Shown piece by piece: positions 18,801 to 23,749 of a stretch of DNA of 30,465 bases. Each line of letters begins with the position of its first letter. Positions within the stretch are counted from its first letter, which is position 1. The DNA comes from an uncultured Candidatus Melainabacteria bacterium (GTDB lineage Bacteria > Cyanobacteriota > Vampirovibrionia > Gastranaerophilales > Gastranaerophilaceae). The notes beneath the pieces are model-generated. The model worked only from the letters and a program-made list of their open reading frames with translations, was not told the DNA's origin and did no database searches. The stretch spans positions 1-30,465 of the forward strand of contig CAKVJE010000012.1 in the NCBI GenBank assembly GCA_934754735.1, in the 5' to 3' direction. The translations under genes and the position numbers were made by a program.

Positions 18801-18929
18801 GATACGAAAATTAAAAAAGCAAACAAAGAAGTTGACAGATATAAAGCAAGATTGGAATCAAAATTCCAATCTATGGATATGTTGATTGCGCAAATGCAAC
18901 AACAATATAGTTCATTCTTAAAAACATAA
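6813..18929 (+). CDS. fliD: Giant flagellar filament cap protein FliD (hook-associated protein 2), 4038 aa
   Basis: FliD sits at the flagellar tip and guides flagellin assembly; usual proteins are about 450-700 aa. Residues 1-105 match the FliD N-domain (SGLASGLDTSSWVESLVALK, then a heptad helix QKKEVQSLQQTLSQIKSFFS). Residues ~3700-4038 match the C-domain: IKGLKINLKGLTKDEVVTIK, DSYNELMKNLDESM, NLDSIGISVASANGS and a terminal coiled coil ending IAQMQQQYSSFLKT. Between them lie about 26 Flagellin_IN-like repeats (pattern T-L-G-D-x-(3)-L-x-x-x-G-I-x-A-x-L-x-x-G-x-L-x-I) and two GLUG beta-helix islands (~1235-1530 and ~1749-2155). Estimated mass is near 420 kDa. There is no signal peptide, as expected for export through the flagellar channel. 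No fliS or other flagellar gene is nearby. The start is set by homology; only a weak CAGG 12 bases upstream supports it. It converges on ilvD with 12 bp between stops and no visible terminator. Confidence 0.93.
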   Translation: MSISFSGLASGLDTSSWVESLVALKKAKVTSLEEQKKEVQSLQQTLSQIKSFFSSFRSMLEKVTDAKLGAGSSMDLFAQNLAISSKLEALTAAATSEAEEATYNVKVDKLATETRANSNYSYMTTIVQTTTATADSKLINLGVKAGDIGVTVNGIKHGISITENDTISTFIEKLQNIGVKASYNEKTGIFSVDVSATAIDEGTTDIVKALHLGGVNEGYTSKDLTTTKTDTVYSAATESTKMSELGVKAGTITIYANDKDDNKITITNNTTLGDFIKALNDKKIDATLDKTGMLTISDATITNEGGTEILKALGLAADIYGKSQVTGNLKHETITTQTTTATTTTKLKELQGGSGIKDGDTVVVKNSNNEEVTITLGAESTLGDLLTGLTNAGMYAALKSDGTVEISGGTITDGTFKAEEVLGLEKEPYTAMVTGKPLTETVEVHKIVDLSTRLVDDLKVKEGYLEVTDANGDKYYEKIYSGQTIADFMTDMGNLGINTKLDDKTGVLTITGGSFKTLTDADVQALIDNHTITETQDRYKKGTNLLECLYGSGTISTDHITVASTYSKTKALRHTVVDTVRATNATTLGKLGLTADGTAIFNIRGEERTVSVKTDTTIDGLITKLQEQGIAASWDEDNSRLTIENATLTGGTSNLADVLDLTTTVAGKYVTSSGLYAKETIAIDATRDTTLDKYGIANSMSEADRTLKIYDSEGNLKTSTILTETTKIGDILDSINKQDGITAVLNEGHLTISNGYIENATLEASMELKTSNKSSYVLGSVMTVTTTAGVTGESTLKEIFEELGTTSYVESGYKLTFNNNEIAVDENTTLNDLINKIYEQGGTASLDKTNRLAINGGVLTGSVAQALGMSSTTHQLSVSASGETLYTKTNVFADRSSTFKDLGITGDDKTYTVYNSLDQATTTVTVSDTTTIGDFLDNLKAHGIDGTISNGTIRLTSPNGTYIKGTLPTALGITEYEKTETVNTNQQSTESLKQNVTKTADAQTTLGEIGGIKDGEPDQNILIYDGGQNVIGTITTLTTSSTLQDMFDALSAYDIVGKIENGIISLTSPSGNYAAGKIMENLGVGHTTDKDETVTVGQTTSSSLAITYTDSIFATRDTLLEKVAPTTNTSYKIAGYDSDNNVIKTIEITKTGATIGSLLDTIKNEFGIDGTINNGVISWVSPDGKHIEDVDGTLSDIIKVDSTTTTVGNAASSTMKVTYTQTTAVERTTKLSELNANYYLPNSVTRLTEAEATAQGYTCVHTASELHDALSANVAKVMLMNDIDIGNWDAISSFNGTFDGNGYTLSNMRISASASQGMFISLDGSVNNLVIKDSSTQSDLGGGILASEISGTVNNIAIINSSVENTNLNAKSNIRAGLLTGYLTGTVDNVYVQGSVTASTAEYSVMAGGVVGMTFNSAVLRNSVSDVVVTANGTSSCYTVFAGGTVGNWKGGSLNYSYTYGSATIFANDTIATLPPASGCGAIAGGIDTNSTNSLSLNGQHVSKSFDQDVGYKPNSSQYSGTVTKDADMYSKNALLAVHDSEGNLITTIDISTTASVQDFFDALSPYGISSTIKDGRIVLSSTNGNYVAGKIPEALGIDVVNGTTTTVTVANASTSTGRVTYSITATEGSQLQTIVGTAYQNRVLVFNNSDGSAYKTITFQATDTLGSVMAELRTEGFDAQLTDGILSISSAEHKYISGRLTTGFGMTAVTNTVGATATSTAAIQWTHATTAVESTKFIETRYDLSKIGTITASGVSGTLIAISTADDLHNLATLVNNGQSMSGKTFILTNDIDLSSYRNWTSIGRSDNFFSGNFDGCGYTISNLTQLVDESAEGQHNIGLFGHTNYANIKNMVLDNFYIEAHSTINPSRSVVRAGAVLGRGSETNLSGIEVKNLNISGSGNVELAGIMARSDGATTISNCKTSGLITVETGRVANPYAAGIIAYTHTWNYAHPNVISMCSSDITIKSNVADSAEVIMAGGIVSMAGNKIDIKDCKYSGTIDMAFSAANRIGGVVGMMETDSTSTVNIENCLVTGTYNQTIFNNLGAFVGFMKSESNLNLTNSCAAASFNVNALVGTSGNVVNTGSDFGMSMSSISQTAARSWSNDNWIINTSDCQLKITNDYSMYIGDNYYSASNDITLGSLSHSYGWMFVDGTIAFQTTHSVSGGLADFLQLTPDRATNIKYQSKTLTQYNKVDDITDLNPTLASMGFKDLIGTVTIVKEGTSHTISVPKTYTLEKIANEFEGYGITLSVDNGKVTLSGTENSYVLGMSSNLQSLFKLDDNKVYSTYNTNKDSKNLLEKHTLNGSTTLADLGITTGQTIVVNQNGKSRTIAVSATTTMETLMNTLGAYGVSSSISVTTSGTSTGKFTIGDADDDSYVESISADLMNALKLKVGNGYTYKSSSIQNYTNTTSDELFTTSTITLSTTSTFGNLGFAENETGVVTIKNNDNETFNITLAANNTVGDLIISLAGAGISASVQDGKFTINANNRAYITSMDLNVRNALGLNGDDLFTVNTDYFNNESTEMHEDATFTAKSDTTFATIGLTTNGFITVVSNGTQDVIEINPEQSLGEMLTALAGYGIAASLKDGILTIKGNGSNYVEGISNNLQDVLHLEAGENKSWHTDVYKSYTNTNSGQKTFGTEESITGDAVLSTINSMTNGNLVVHKVDGTFETISVDTSKTLDEFFEQIANYGLVGSIDTNGVVNITGVGNVYLQAVTGGSDILTALKLGNVETSVKTVTVNRTSNTLSHTVEAAASGATKLNDLIDSNGNTITFTSTDETPLILTTKSDAGSQTVTLNFTKTSTIYDVIDKLADYGINATIDARGKFSVSSSTLTDFDISGTLGKFLMSDSYIKKYGEDTTTNISSILKQKDVVNMDDSTKLSELGVQAGTANSNITINQEGVKYTVDVSALQTVGDFRNLLSQYGFNSYIDDKGRLNVIGVGNSTLENVNDGSNILDVFGLTNWSLGEITQQSGYLGDTQVNIVKIGMKNKLSELTDASGKNLEITGGQIFVYQDGTRSAININTDDTLETLAAKLSQYGITVGLSGEGKLYFDGNNNSYLTTDGITSSNASNILDKIGVAGNWSTRYDSTSKNLEYTETKNDKVNGSTKLKDLKDSSGNNIGITNGSYYVYSNGVRNTETIDDNTTVNDFMSTLAKYGLIADFDENGSLKVGAYNNSYLETSALAGDNSNVVSALFEQWNFVNIYTSNNLDIPTDEVRAITKDTKLADINEGTYQNGLISVIRDGVKTNISLSADATVGTLMDELALYGFESVINSNGQLIIKNTGDSKLEKCTGTDASNALELLGINLNSWINTNNYKSGSLSINGTTTASVNATRDTMLSELGVSTGEYYIYNNGVKYTAMISSDETLGSFMDTLKSFGLETSLVQGADGAVLKLVGKGDSYIKKSGSVTNSSNVVEKLFGNNIAETNEYSGLQQTSKVETTNPAATEETHLDYFGVTTGDVNVIVNGQSNIIKITADETIGSLIDKFNTLGLNATLSSSGQIMVQSGYDTMTIATTGTTSNVLEKLDLQYKNDLGGYSASGTVVNSTTSEIVEKTLSVANYADLNTNLGDLNISEGTLTIYRDGQKAQININKDKTTGKITDTFQTLQSKISTEFNNDNDVIVDFEDGKLKIYSKSGKRIEVGSTSDGSNFSAITGISTDENGVARSARELYCVNGDSVLTTSGIFRAGDVKAGTFTIGDAEFTIDDTTTLSNLVAQINSSEKANATAFWDNVDGKFVIKSKSTGSALVNIEAGTSNFTDILGLTSSTWNADGAINTTKMNIKTQEIGENAKVKINGTTYTSTSNTLDSDITRIKGLKINLKGLTKDEVVTIKVERDKETLANAVSSVVDSYNELMKNLDESMASDGDLRHESTLKLIRNQLRNLMTSSDAGTTVFKNLDSIGISVASANGSNIATSNSAIISMTFDKDKFFKAFEADQDAVKALLIGSANNKGIFSKLETEVESALAGVSGYFATTEASYKQKVKDLDTKIKKANKEVDRYKARLESKFQSMDMLIAQMQQQYSSFLKT
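7150..10510 (+). other. FliD repeat block 1: about ten Flagellin_IN-like repeats
   Basis: Protein residues ~113-1233. Each unit of roughly 95-125 residues starts with a strand ending in L-x-x-L-G-V-x-x-G-x-I-x-I, passes a T-T-L-G-D-F-I-x-x-L helix, then D-A-T-L-D-K-T-G-x-L-T-I and closes with A-L-G-L. Clear cores are TTLGDFIKALNDKKIDATLD, STLGDLLTGLTNAGMYAALK and TTIGDFLDNLKAHGIDGTIS. The last three (around 9600-10400) form a subtype with TSP-x-G-x-Y-x-x-G after the core. Confidence 0.8.
10515..11400 (+). other. FliD insert 1: GLUG-type beta-helix island
   Basis: Residues ~1235-1530. The segment opens with a TASELHDAL helix and VMLMNDIDIGNWD, then SFNGTFDGNGYTLSNM near residue 1292, followed by recurring short turns such as GSVNNLVIKDSS, GTVNNIAIINSS and GTVDNVYVQGSV. 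This is the pattern of GLUG motifs in IgA-protease and adhesin-like surface proteins, expected to fold as a parallel beta-helix. It interrupts the Flagellin_IN repeat series cleanly. Confidence 0.75.
11400..12055 (+). other. FliD repeat block 2: two Flagellin_IN-like repeats between the islands
   Basis: Residues ~1530-1748 with cores ASVQDFFDALSPYGISSTIK and DTLGSVMAELRTEGFDAQLT. The first is most like repeats 8-10 of block 1 (NGNYVAGKIPEALGI against NGTYIKGTLPTALGI). Codon choice in about 11390-11640 uses more CTG, CTC and ACG than the surrounding repeats. Confidence 0.75.
12057..13275 (+). other. FliD insert 2: GLUG-type beta-helix island
   Basis: Residues ~1749-2155. It starts with STADDLHNLATLVNNGQ and FILTNDIDLSSYRNWTSIG, then FSGNFDGCGYTISNL near residue 1811, GLFGHTNYANIKNMVLDNF, ELAGIMARSDGATTISNCKT and MAGGIVSM, all GLUG-like units. 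It resembles insert 1 in layout (entry helix, NDID strand, GTFDG-type turn) but is longer, so the two are diverged relatives. Confidence 0.75.
13280..17900 (+). other. FliD repeat block 3: about thirteen Flagellin_IN-like repeats
   Basis: Residues ~2157-3697. The repeats here share a subtype with a G-N-x-x-Y/T-L-x-x-x-S/T-x-N-x-x-x-x-L-x-L tail, for example NNRAYITSMDLNVRNALGL and GNGSNYVEGISNNLQDVLHL. Those from about 15400 onward carry longer tails with an NxSNxL signature (SNASNILDKIGV, TDASNALELLGI, TSNVLEKLDL). The block runs directly into the FliD C-domain. Confidence 0.8.
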
Positions 18930-18941
18930 TTAAAAGAATAT

Positions 18942-20699
18942 TTAAACAATCGCACCGTGACTTGCGTCTTGCACAGTTCTTGAATATTTGCCCAAATAGC
19001 CTTTTGCTTTTGTTATAAATGGTTTTAAATTTTTCTTGCGTTCTTCTAATTCTTCATCAGACACAAGCAAATCTAATGTTCTATTATTTATATCAATTTT
19101 AATTTTGTCACCGTCTTTAATTAGAGCAATTATTCCGCCATTTGCAGCTTCTGGACAAATATGACCTACACAAATCCCGCGTGTTCCGCCGGAAAAACGT
19201 CCGTCCGTAATCAATGCAGCTTTTGTACCTAAACCTTTTCCCACAAGAAGAGAAGTCGGCGCAAGCATTTCGCGCATGCCGGGACCGCCCTTAGGGCCTT
19301 CGTAGCGGATAACAATCACATCGCCTTCTTTAATTAAATCGTTTTCCAATGCATTCATTGCATCTTCTTCCGAATCAAAAGTTTTTGCTACACCTTCAAA
19401 TTCATAGCAACTTTCATCAACAGCGGAAATCTTAATTACAGAACCTTCAGGCGCAATATTTCCTCGTAAAATTCCAAGCCCCGGTTTTGTTGTAAACGGT
19501 TCTGAATAAGGATGAATAATTGATTTATCAGAATAAACTCCTGCAAATTTTCTTGTAGCTTTGAATTCAGGAACACTTTTTATAAGCTCATCAACTACTG
19601 CAGGAATTCCGCCGGCTTGATGAAATGCGGTCATTGTTATGTTTGAAGAAGGTTCAAGTTTAACAAATTGGTGGATTTTGTGAGAAAGCTCATCAAAGTC
19701 TTTAAGTGAAACTGTTTGAGAAGAATTTTGAAGAACCCTCACCCTAGCCCTCTCCCTCGGAGAGGGAATGACCTCTTGTGCTAAATTAGTGCATGTTGCT
19801 CCCTCTCCTTGGAGAGGGGTAGAGGAGAGGGTATTATTAACTTCACCCAATCCTGCCGCATTTGCTAAAGCCAAAATATGTAAGAACGAATTTGTAGAAC
19901 CACCCATTCCTAAATCCGCAATAATCATATTTCTCAAGCTATCTCTTGTAATTATATCTAAAGGCTTGATATCTTTTCTAACCCAATCAACAATTTGCAT
20001 TCCACTTTCAAATGCAATTCTGCGTTTTTGAGAAGAAACTGCCGCTGCTGTTGCACAATAAGGAAGGCTCATTCCTAAAACCTCTGTTAAACAAGCCATT
20101 GTATTAGCTGTATACAATCCTTGACAAGCGCCTGCAGAAGGGCAAGACGCTTCTTCTAATTCCAATAAACGCTCTTCTGTAATTTCTCCATTTCGGTATT
20201 TGCCGATAGCTTCAAAAGCCCCTTTAATCATTGTTAATTTTTCACAACGGCTTTCTCCATCAAGCATTGGACCGGCTGTTACAATGATTGTAGGAATATT
20301 TATCCTTGCAGCTGCTATAAGCATCCCCGGAGTAATTTTATCACAATTTGAAAGCAATACTAAACCATCTAATTGATGCGCATTCGCAACCGTTTCTACA
20401 CAATCAGCGATTAAATCTCTTGAAGGAAGTGAATATTGCATGCCGGAATGTCCCATTGCGATTCCGTCGCAAACCGCAGGTACACCGAAGATAAACGCTT
20501 GACCGCCATTAGAGTGAATGCCTTTTTCAATCTGACGCTCTAAATCACGCATTCCAATATGTCCCGGAACTAAGTCAGAAAACGAACTTGCAATTCCTAT
20601 AAAAGGAGATTCCATATTCTTCTTAGAAACTCCTGTAGCCATTAAAAGACTTCTGTGCGGAGTTCTTGCAATGCCTTTTTTTATATTATCACTTCTCAT
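18942..20699 (-). CDS. ilvD: Dihydroxy-acid dehydratase IlvD with an in-frame palindromic insertion
   Basis: Iron-sulfur dehydratase of the IlvD/Edd family; it converts 2,3-dihydroxy-isovalerate and 2,3-dihydroxy-3-methylvalerate to the 2-oxo acids for valine, leucine and isoleucine synthesis. Cluster cysteines are visible at C119 ([10 protein letters not shown]) and C192 ([16 protein letters not shown]), with VCDGIAMGH at 76-84; the SDLVPGH motif lacks the cysteine of the [2Fe-2S] plant type. Residues ~287-326 ([13 protein letters not shown]...[11 protein letters not shown]) are not family sequence: they are the translation of a palindromic element (19735-19832) placed between [10 protein letters not shown] and FDELSHKI. 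Without them the protein would be about 545 aa. The frame stays open through the insertion, so activity is plausible. The Shine-Dalgarno GAAAGGG lies in the 3' arm of a hairpin (20708-20737). Confidence 0.95.
   Translation of the reverse strand: MRSDNIKKGIARTPHRSLLMATGVSKKNMESPFIGIASSFSDLVPGHIGMRDLERQIEKGIHSNGGQAFIFGVPAVCDGIAMGHSGMQYSLPSRDLIADCVETVANAHQLDGLVLLSNCDKITPGMLIAAARINIPTIIVTAGPMLDGESRCEKLTMIKGAFEAIGKYRNGEITEERLLELEEASCPSAGACQGLYTANTMACLTEVLGMSLPYCATAAAVSSQKRRIAFESGMQIVDWVRKDIKPLDIITRDSLRNMIIADLGMGGSTNSFLHILALANAAGLGEVNNTLSSTPLQGEGATCTNLAQEVIPSPRERARVRVLQNSSQTVSLKDFDELSHKIHQFVKLEPSSNITMTAFHQAGGIPAVVDELIKSVPEFKATRKFAGVYSDKSIIHPYSEPFTTKPGLGILRGNIAPEGSVIKISAVDESCYEFEGVAKTFDSEEDAMNALENDLIKEGDVIVIRYEGPKGGPGMREMLAPTSLLVGKGLGTKAALITDGRFSGGTRGICVGHICPEAANGGIIALIKDGDKIKIDINNRTLDLLVSDEELEERKKNLKPFITKAKGYLGKYSRTVQDASHGAIV
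19735..19832. repeat. Palindromic element PE-4 inside ilvD
   Basis: 98-bp element bounded by ACCCTC and GAGGGT. It has two inverted arms, each with its own small stem: CCCTCTCCCTCGGAGAGGG on the left and CCCTCTCCTTGGAGAGGGG on the right. The layout (two arms, GAATGACC after the left stem) matches PE-1 at 2832-2964. It is read through as coding sequence on the minus strand. Confidence 0.88.
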
Positions 20700-20707
20700 A
20701 ATAAAAA

Positions 20708-20737
20708 CCCTTTCGTATTGATTTTATCACGAAAGGG
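20708..20737 (-). promoter_or_regulatory. Hairpin covering the ilvD ribosome binding site; possible terminator of the 482-aa gene
   Basis: Stem CCCTTTCGT (20708-20716) with ACGAAAGGG (20729-20737), loop 12 bases. On the minus strand it is followed by TTTTTATT, so it has the form of an intrinsic terminator for the upstream 482-aa gene. Its 3' arm is the GAAAGGG Shine-Dalgarno of ilvD, so folding would also hide ilvD translation initiation from read-through transcripts. Confidence 0.6.
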
Positions 20738-20781
20738 GAGATAAGTTTTAATTTTTATAAGGTTAGTTAATAAGAAAACTT

Positions 20782-22230
20782 TTATCCTACATAAGACACT
20801 TGTTGTTGATTTGCATAAGATTGATATACATTATTCAATGCTTGAGCTACTTTTGGATCAAGTTTTTTGTTCTTTTGATCTTCTTGTGCTTGAGGCAAAG
20901 TCAATTGAAGTAATTGTTGTTGACCTTGAGATGTCCTTTTCATTTTATCTACTTTAACTTTTGCTCCAACATCTTCACCAACAATCCATTTAGCAAATTT
21001 ACTTAAGTAATGACAGCCTACCGTGCCGCCAACCAAACCTGCAACTGCACCGATTGCAGTACCTAAACCAGGACAGAATGCTGTTCCTACTGCTGCACCG
21101 ATTTTTGCGCCTGCCCAAGCACCTACTGCTTCACCTACTGTCCAACCAATTATTGAACCTGCAGCTTTTGCTGATGTTTGACCAACTTGTTTCATACCTG
21201 TTGTTGTATCTTTAGAAAAGGCGTTCTTTAAATTATCAAAGTCAGATACAAATTCCATTGCACCAAAAATTATACCGCCCCAGCCTTTTTGACTTTGAAC
21301 GCCTTCTTTTAAGAATTCTTTTAATGTTGTTTTTTCGCCTGCTTTTGCTAAACTGCCTGTTACAGTTTTACCTAAATCTTCATATTGAGAAGAGTTAATA
21401 AATTTTCTCAAATTAGTCATTGACTTTTGCATTCCCATTTTTCTTAAAAGATTAGGAACATGACCTGTAAATGCGTTTGTAGCACGTTTAATTTTTTCTG
21501 TTACTTCTGCAATTTTCTTTACATCACCTTTTGCTAAAGCATCAGTCATTTCTTTCTTCAAACTATCATATATAAGTTTTCCGTCATTACCTTTAACGCC
21601 TTTAATTGATTTTCTAAAAATACCCAATTTAGAATTATTTAAAGCTTCTAATTTATGCATTCTTGAATATGCTTCAGAAAGAACTTCATATCCACCTTTA
21701 ATTTCTTTTCCCGCAGCATCTTTTGCTGTTCCATTCCATAATTCTTTTAAGAAACCATCTTGTTTAATTCCTTTGAACATTTCGTCAACAGCTTTTGTTG
21801 CTTTTAATGAATTCCAAGGGTGAACAATCATTCTAGGGTTATTCATAACCGCAAATGCTGCACCACCACCTGCTACACCTAACAAAGATTCGCTAGGATT
21901 TAAACCTTTCAAATAGTATTTACCCAAAGTATCTAAATCTTGTTGAGAAGCTCCGAATGTTGTTTGTTGCTGAGCTTGCGGAGTTTGTTGAGCAAATGTA
22001 TCTACAGCACCTGCTGATGATTGAGCAGATTGTTGAGCGAATTGATTATTCCATAAATTTTGATTGTTCCAAATTGATTGGTTGTTATAACCGAAAGGTG
22101 TTTGATAATTCCAAGCGGTATTGTTTGCCATATAACCATTTAAATAGCTTGGGCAATTAGGATTTACGCCGGATGCTCCTTGATATAACATATATTCAGA
22201 ATTTGCTAGTGAATCTATTGGAGATATCAT
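20782..22230 (-). CDS. Unknown protein with Asn/Trp-rich N-terminus and glycine zipper
   Basis: 482 aa, not recognised. Residues 35-95 are Asn/Gln/Trp-rich with NNQSIWNNQNLWNN at 49-62, matching the IWNN-x-x-x-LWNN pattern of the 888-aa protein. A small hydrophobic segment lies at 115-128 (LLGVAGGGAAFAVM). Residues 140-345 are helical and Lys-rich. Residues 356-406 are a long Gly/Ala alternation (AAGSIIGWTVGEAVGAWAGA, then AAVGTAFCPGLGTAIGAVAG), a glycine-zipper pattern found in membrane-inserting toxins, effectors and phage or colicin-type proteins. The tail is Gln-rich. There is no signal peptide. AGG bases 7 bp upstream support the start. Secreted effector, membrane protein or structural protein are all possible. 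Confidence 0.82.
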   Translation of the reverse strand: MISPIDSLANSEYMLYQGASGVNPNCPSYLNGYMANNTAWNYQTPFGYNNQSIWNNQNLWNNQFAQQSAQSSAGAVDTFAQQTPQAQQQTTFGASQQDLDTLGKYYLKGLNPSESLLGVAGGGAAFAVMNNPRMIVHPWNSLKATKAVDEMFKGIKQDGFLKELWNGTAKDAAGKEIKGGYEVLSEAYSRMHKLEALNNSKLGIFRKSIKGVKGNDGKLIYDSLKKEMTDALAKGDVKKIAEVTEKIKRATNAFTGHVPNLLRKMGMQKSMTNLRKFINSSQYEDLGKTVTGSLAKAGEKTTLKEFLKEGVQSQKGWGGIIFGAMEFVSDFDNLKNAFSKDTTTGMKQVGQTSAKAAGSIIGWTVGEAVGAWAGAKIGAAVGTAFCPGLGTAIGAVAGLVGGTVGCHYLSKFAKWIVGEDVGAKVKVDKMKRTSQGQQQLLQLTLPQAQEDQKNKKLDPKVAQALNNVYQSYANQQQVSYVG

Positions 22231-22256
22231 AACCTTACCTACTTAAATTTCTAACC

Positions 22257-22292
22257 TTATATATATAAAGTTATTTTCTCTAAAAAAATTGC
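22257..22292 (-). promoter_or_regulatory. Upstream motif shared with the 888-aa gene
   Basis: On the minus strand GCAATTTT (22292-22285), 14 bases, then CTTTATATATATAA (22270-22257), about 26 bases before the start codon. The boxes and their spacing match 6300-6263 exactly, while the flanks differ. Confidence 0.5.
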
Positions 22293-22360
22293 TTTTTTTT
22301 TCTTAGTTTGTTAAGAAATGTAAACTTCTAATTAATACTTTAAAAGCCTTAACAAAAATT

Positions 22361-22400
22361 AAACGCGCGTACGATTTTAGATTAAATCGTACGCGCGTTT
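22361..22400 (-). terminator. Intrinsic terminator of the SH3-like gene
   Basis: Perfect 17-bp stem AAACGCGCGTACGATTT paired with its inverse, loop TAGATT, followed on the minus strand by AATTTTTG. It lies 17 bases after the stop at 22417. The CGCGCGTACG core is strikingly GC-rich for this DNA. Confidence 0.85.
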
Positions 22401-22416
22401 GTTAAAATTAACTATG

Positions 22417-23043
22417 TTATTTTATGTTCGGAAATGCGTAAATTACGCCATCATTACTTCTCCAGCGCAAGTATCCTGTTTTAGGAGTCTTGTCTATATC
22501 GAAAACTGATACCAATGCCCAATTACCGCGAATTGCGGTTAGTTTAATTTGTTTTACATAATTTAATTTTCCGATGTTTTGCGATAAATCTTCACTTTTT
22601 GCATGTAAAACCTCTATTTCGTCTGGAGTATCTTTAAGCAATCTTAAACCATATTTGCGTCCATACATGTTATAAAAACTTAACCAAGGCAAGAATTGAA
22701 ATCTATCTTCAGTAAGAACCCAGCCTCTAGCTCCCGAATGCCTATCATAAATGACTTCAACCCAACCATCATCTCCAATATCAGAAACATACAAAAAACC
22801 TAGTTTCTTGTCATTTAACAAAAAAGCAAACATACCATCCGGCATATTAGCAGGATTATAAGAAAAATCAAATTTCTTAATTGCCTTAGAATTAACTTCC
22901 GGTTCTGCAAATATTGTAACATTTTCTCCGGTTTGGTACATTCCAATTGCATCTTTTGGAATTGAGTTCATATAAAAAGGCATTACATCTGCAAAAGCAG
23001 GTAATATAAACATCATACATATAATAAGTAAAAATTTCTTCAT
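22417..23043 (-). CDS. Secreted SH3-like domain protein
   Basis: 208 aa from the chosen start. The frame is open to an earlier ATG at 23082, but AGAGG precedes the ATG at 23043 by 7 bases and a promoter (-10 at 23064-23069) lies between the two, so the shorter form is real. Residues 1-18 are a signal peptide (MKKFLLIICMMFILPAFADV, cleavage after AFA). Residues ~38-120 look like a bacterial SH3 domain (GENVTIFAEPEVNSKAIKKF, then DDGWVEVIYDRHSGARGWV), and ~140-200 like a second similar unit (VKQIKLTAIRGNWALVSVF, then TGYLRWRS). Such domains often bind peptidoglycan, so a periplasmic or envelope role is likely. It is divergent from the TPR gene at 23167. Confidence 0.8.
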   Translation of the reverse strand: MKKFLLIICMMFILPAFADVMPFYMNSIPKDAIGMYQTGENVTIFAEPEVNSKAIKKFDFSYNPANMPDGMFAFLLNDKKLGFLYVSDIGDDGWVEVIYDRHSGARGWVLTEDRFQFLPWLSFYNMYGRKYGLRLLKDTPDEIEVLHAKSEDLSQNIGKLNYVKQIKLTAIRGNWALVSVFDIDKTPKTGYLRWRSNDGVIYAFPNIK

Positions 23044-23063
23044 AACTCTAACCTCTTGCAGAT

Positions 23064-23093
23064 ATTGTACCACTTTGAACAATAATGTGTAAA
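23064..23093 (-). promoter_or_regulatory. Promoter of the SH3-like gene
   Basis: On the minus strand TTTACA (23093-23088), 18-bp spacer, TACAAT (23069-23064). It gives a short leader with AGAGG before the ATG at 23043. Confidence 0.6.
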
Positions 23094-23131
23094 GTAAAAA
23101 TTAACACTTGCCTTATTCTTTATCTTTATAT

Positions 23132-23160
23132 TTGATAAAACTAATACTTTTTCATATAAT
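23132..23160 (+). promoter_or_regulatory. Promoter of the secreted TPR gene
   Basis: TTGATA (23132-23137), 17-bp spacer, TATAAT (23155-23160). The ATG begins 6 bases after the -10 box, where transcription should start, so the mRNA is probably leaderless. No Shine-Dalgarno sequence is present. Confidence 0.65.
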
Positions 23161-23166
23161 CTAAAT

Positions 23167-23733
23167 ATGAGAAGATTTATTGTATTAGCTTTATTACTAT
23201 CTACATCAGTTTGTTTTGCAAATGAAGAATTATCAAAACAAGCTACAGCTTTTTATAGTGATAATAATTACCAAAAGACTATGGACTTAATTTTACAAAT
23301 TGGCGAAAATGAACGTACAGCACAGGATTGGCTTTTATTAGGAAATGTCCTTGAAGATAAAGGTGAAAAAGATAATGCAAATTTTATGTACCAAAAAGCA
23401 ATATTGGTAAATCATAAGTTCTATAAAGCTTATTTTAATCTTGCAAATAACTATGCAGAAAACAACCAATACAATATGGCAATTACCAATTACAAAAAGG
23501 CAGTTTCCTACAATAAAGAAAACCCTTATATATTTTATAATATGGCTTGCACATACATAAAAACAGGTGATTTAAAAAAAGCTAAAACCAATTTAAACAA
23601 AGCAATTATGCTGAAATCAGATATTCCGGAATTTCATTACAATTTAGCATATATTTACAAACAATTAGGTAAGCCCAAATTAGCCCAAACATATTTGGAA
23701 AACTATAACAAGCTTACAAATAATGTTCAATAA
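23167..23733 (+). CDS. Exported TPR-repeat protein
   Basis: 188 aa. Residues 1-18 form a signal peptide (MRRFIVLALLLSTSVCFA, then NEELSKQ), which also confirms the start. The rest is three to four tetratricopeptide units: AQDWLLLGNVLEDKGEKDNA (~53-72), KAYFNLANNYAENNQYNMAI (~87-106), PYIFYNMACTYIKTGDLKKA (~120-139) and FHYNLAYIYKQLGKPKLAQT (~155-174). TPR arrays hold protein complexes together; this one would act in the periplasm or outer envelope. The cysteine in VCFA does not make a convincing lipobox. Divergent from the SH3-like gene; both face the envelope. Confidence 0.88.
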   Translation: MRRFIVLALLLSTSVCFANEELSKQATAFYSDNNYQKTMDLILQIGENERTAQDWLLLGNVLEDKGEKDNANFMYQKAILVNHKFYKAYFNLANNYAENNQYNMAITNYKKAVSYNKENPYIFYNMACTYIKTGDLKKAKTNLNKAIMLKSDIPEFHYNLAYIYKQLGKPKLAQTYLENYNKLTNNVQ

Positions 23734-23749
23734 AAAAAATGTTTTTAGC

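Noticed and set aside
20700..20781. T-box or branched-chain amino-acid attenuator before ilvD
   Set aside because: The spacer is too short, and I see no leader peptide with Leu/Val/Ile codons and no T-box consensus.
22417..23082. Longer start for the SH3-like protein at 23082
   Set aside because: It would place 13 residues before a clean signal peptide, and the promoter -10 box lies inside that extension.
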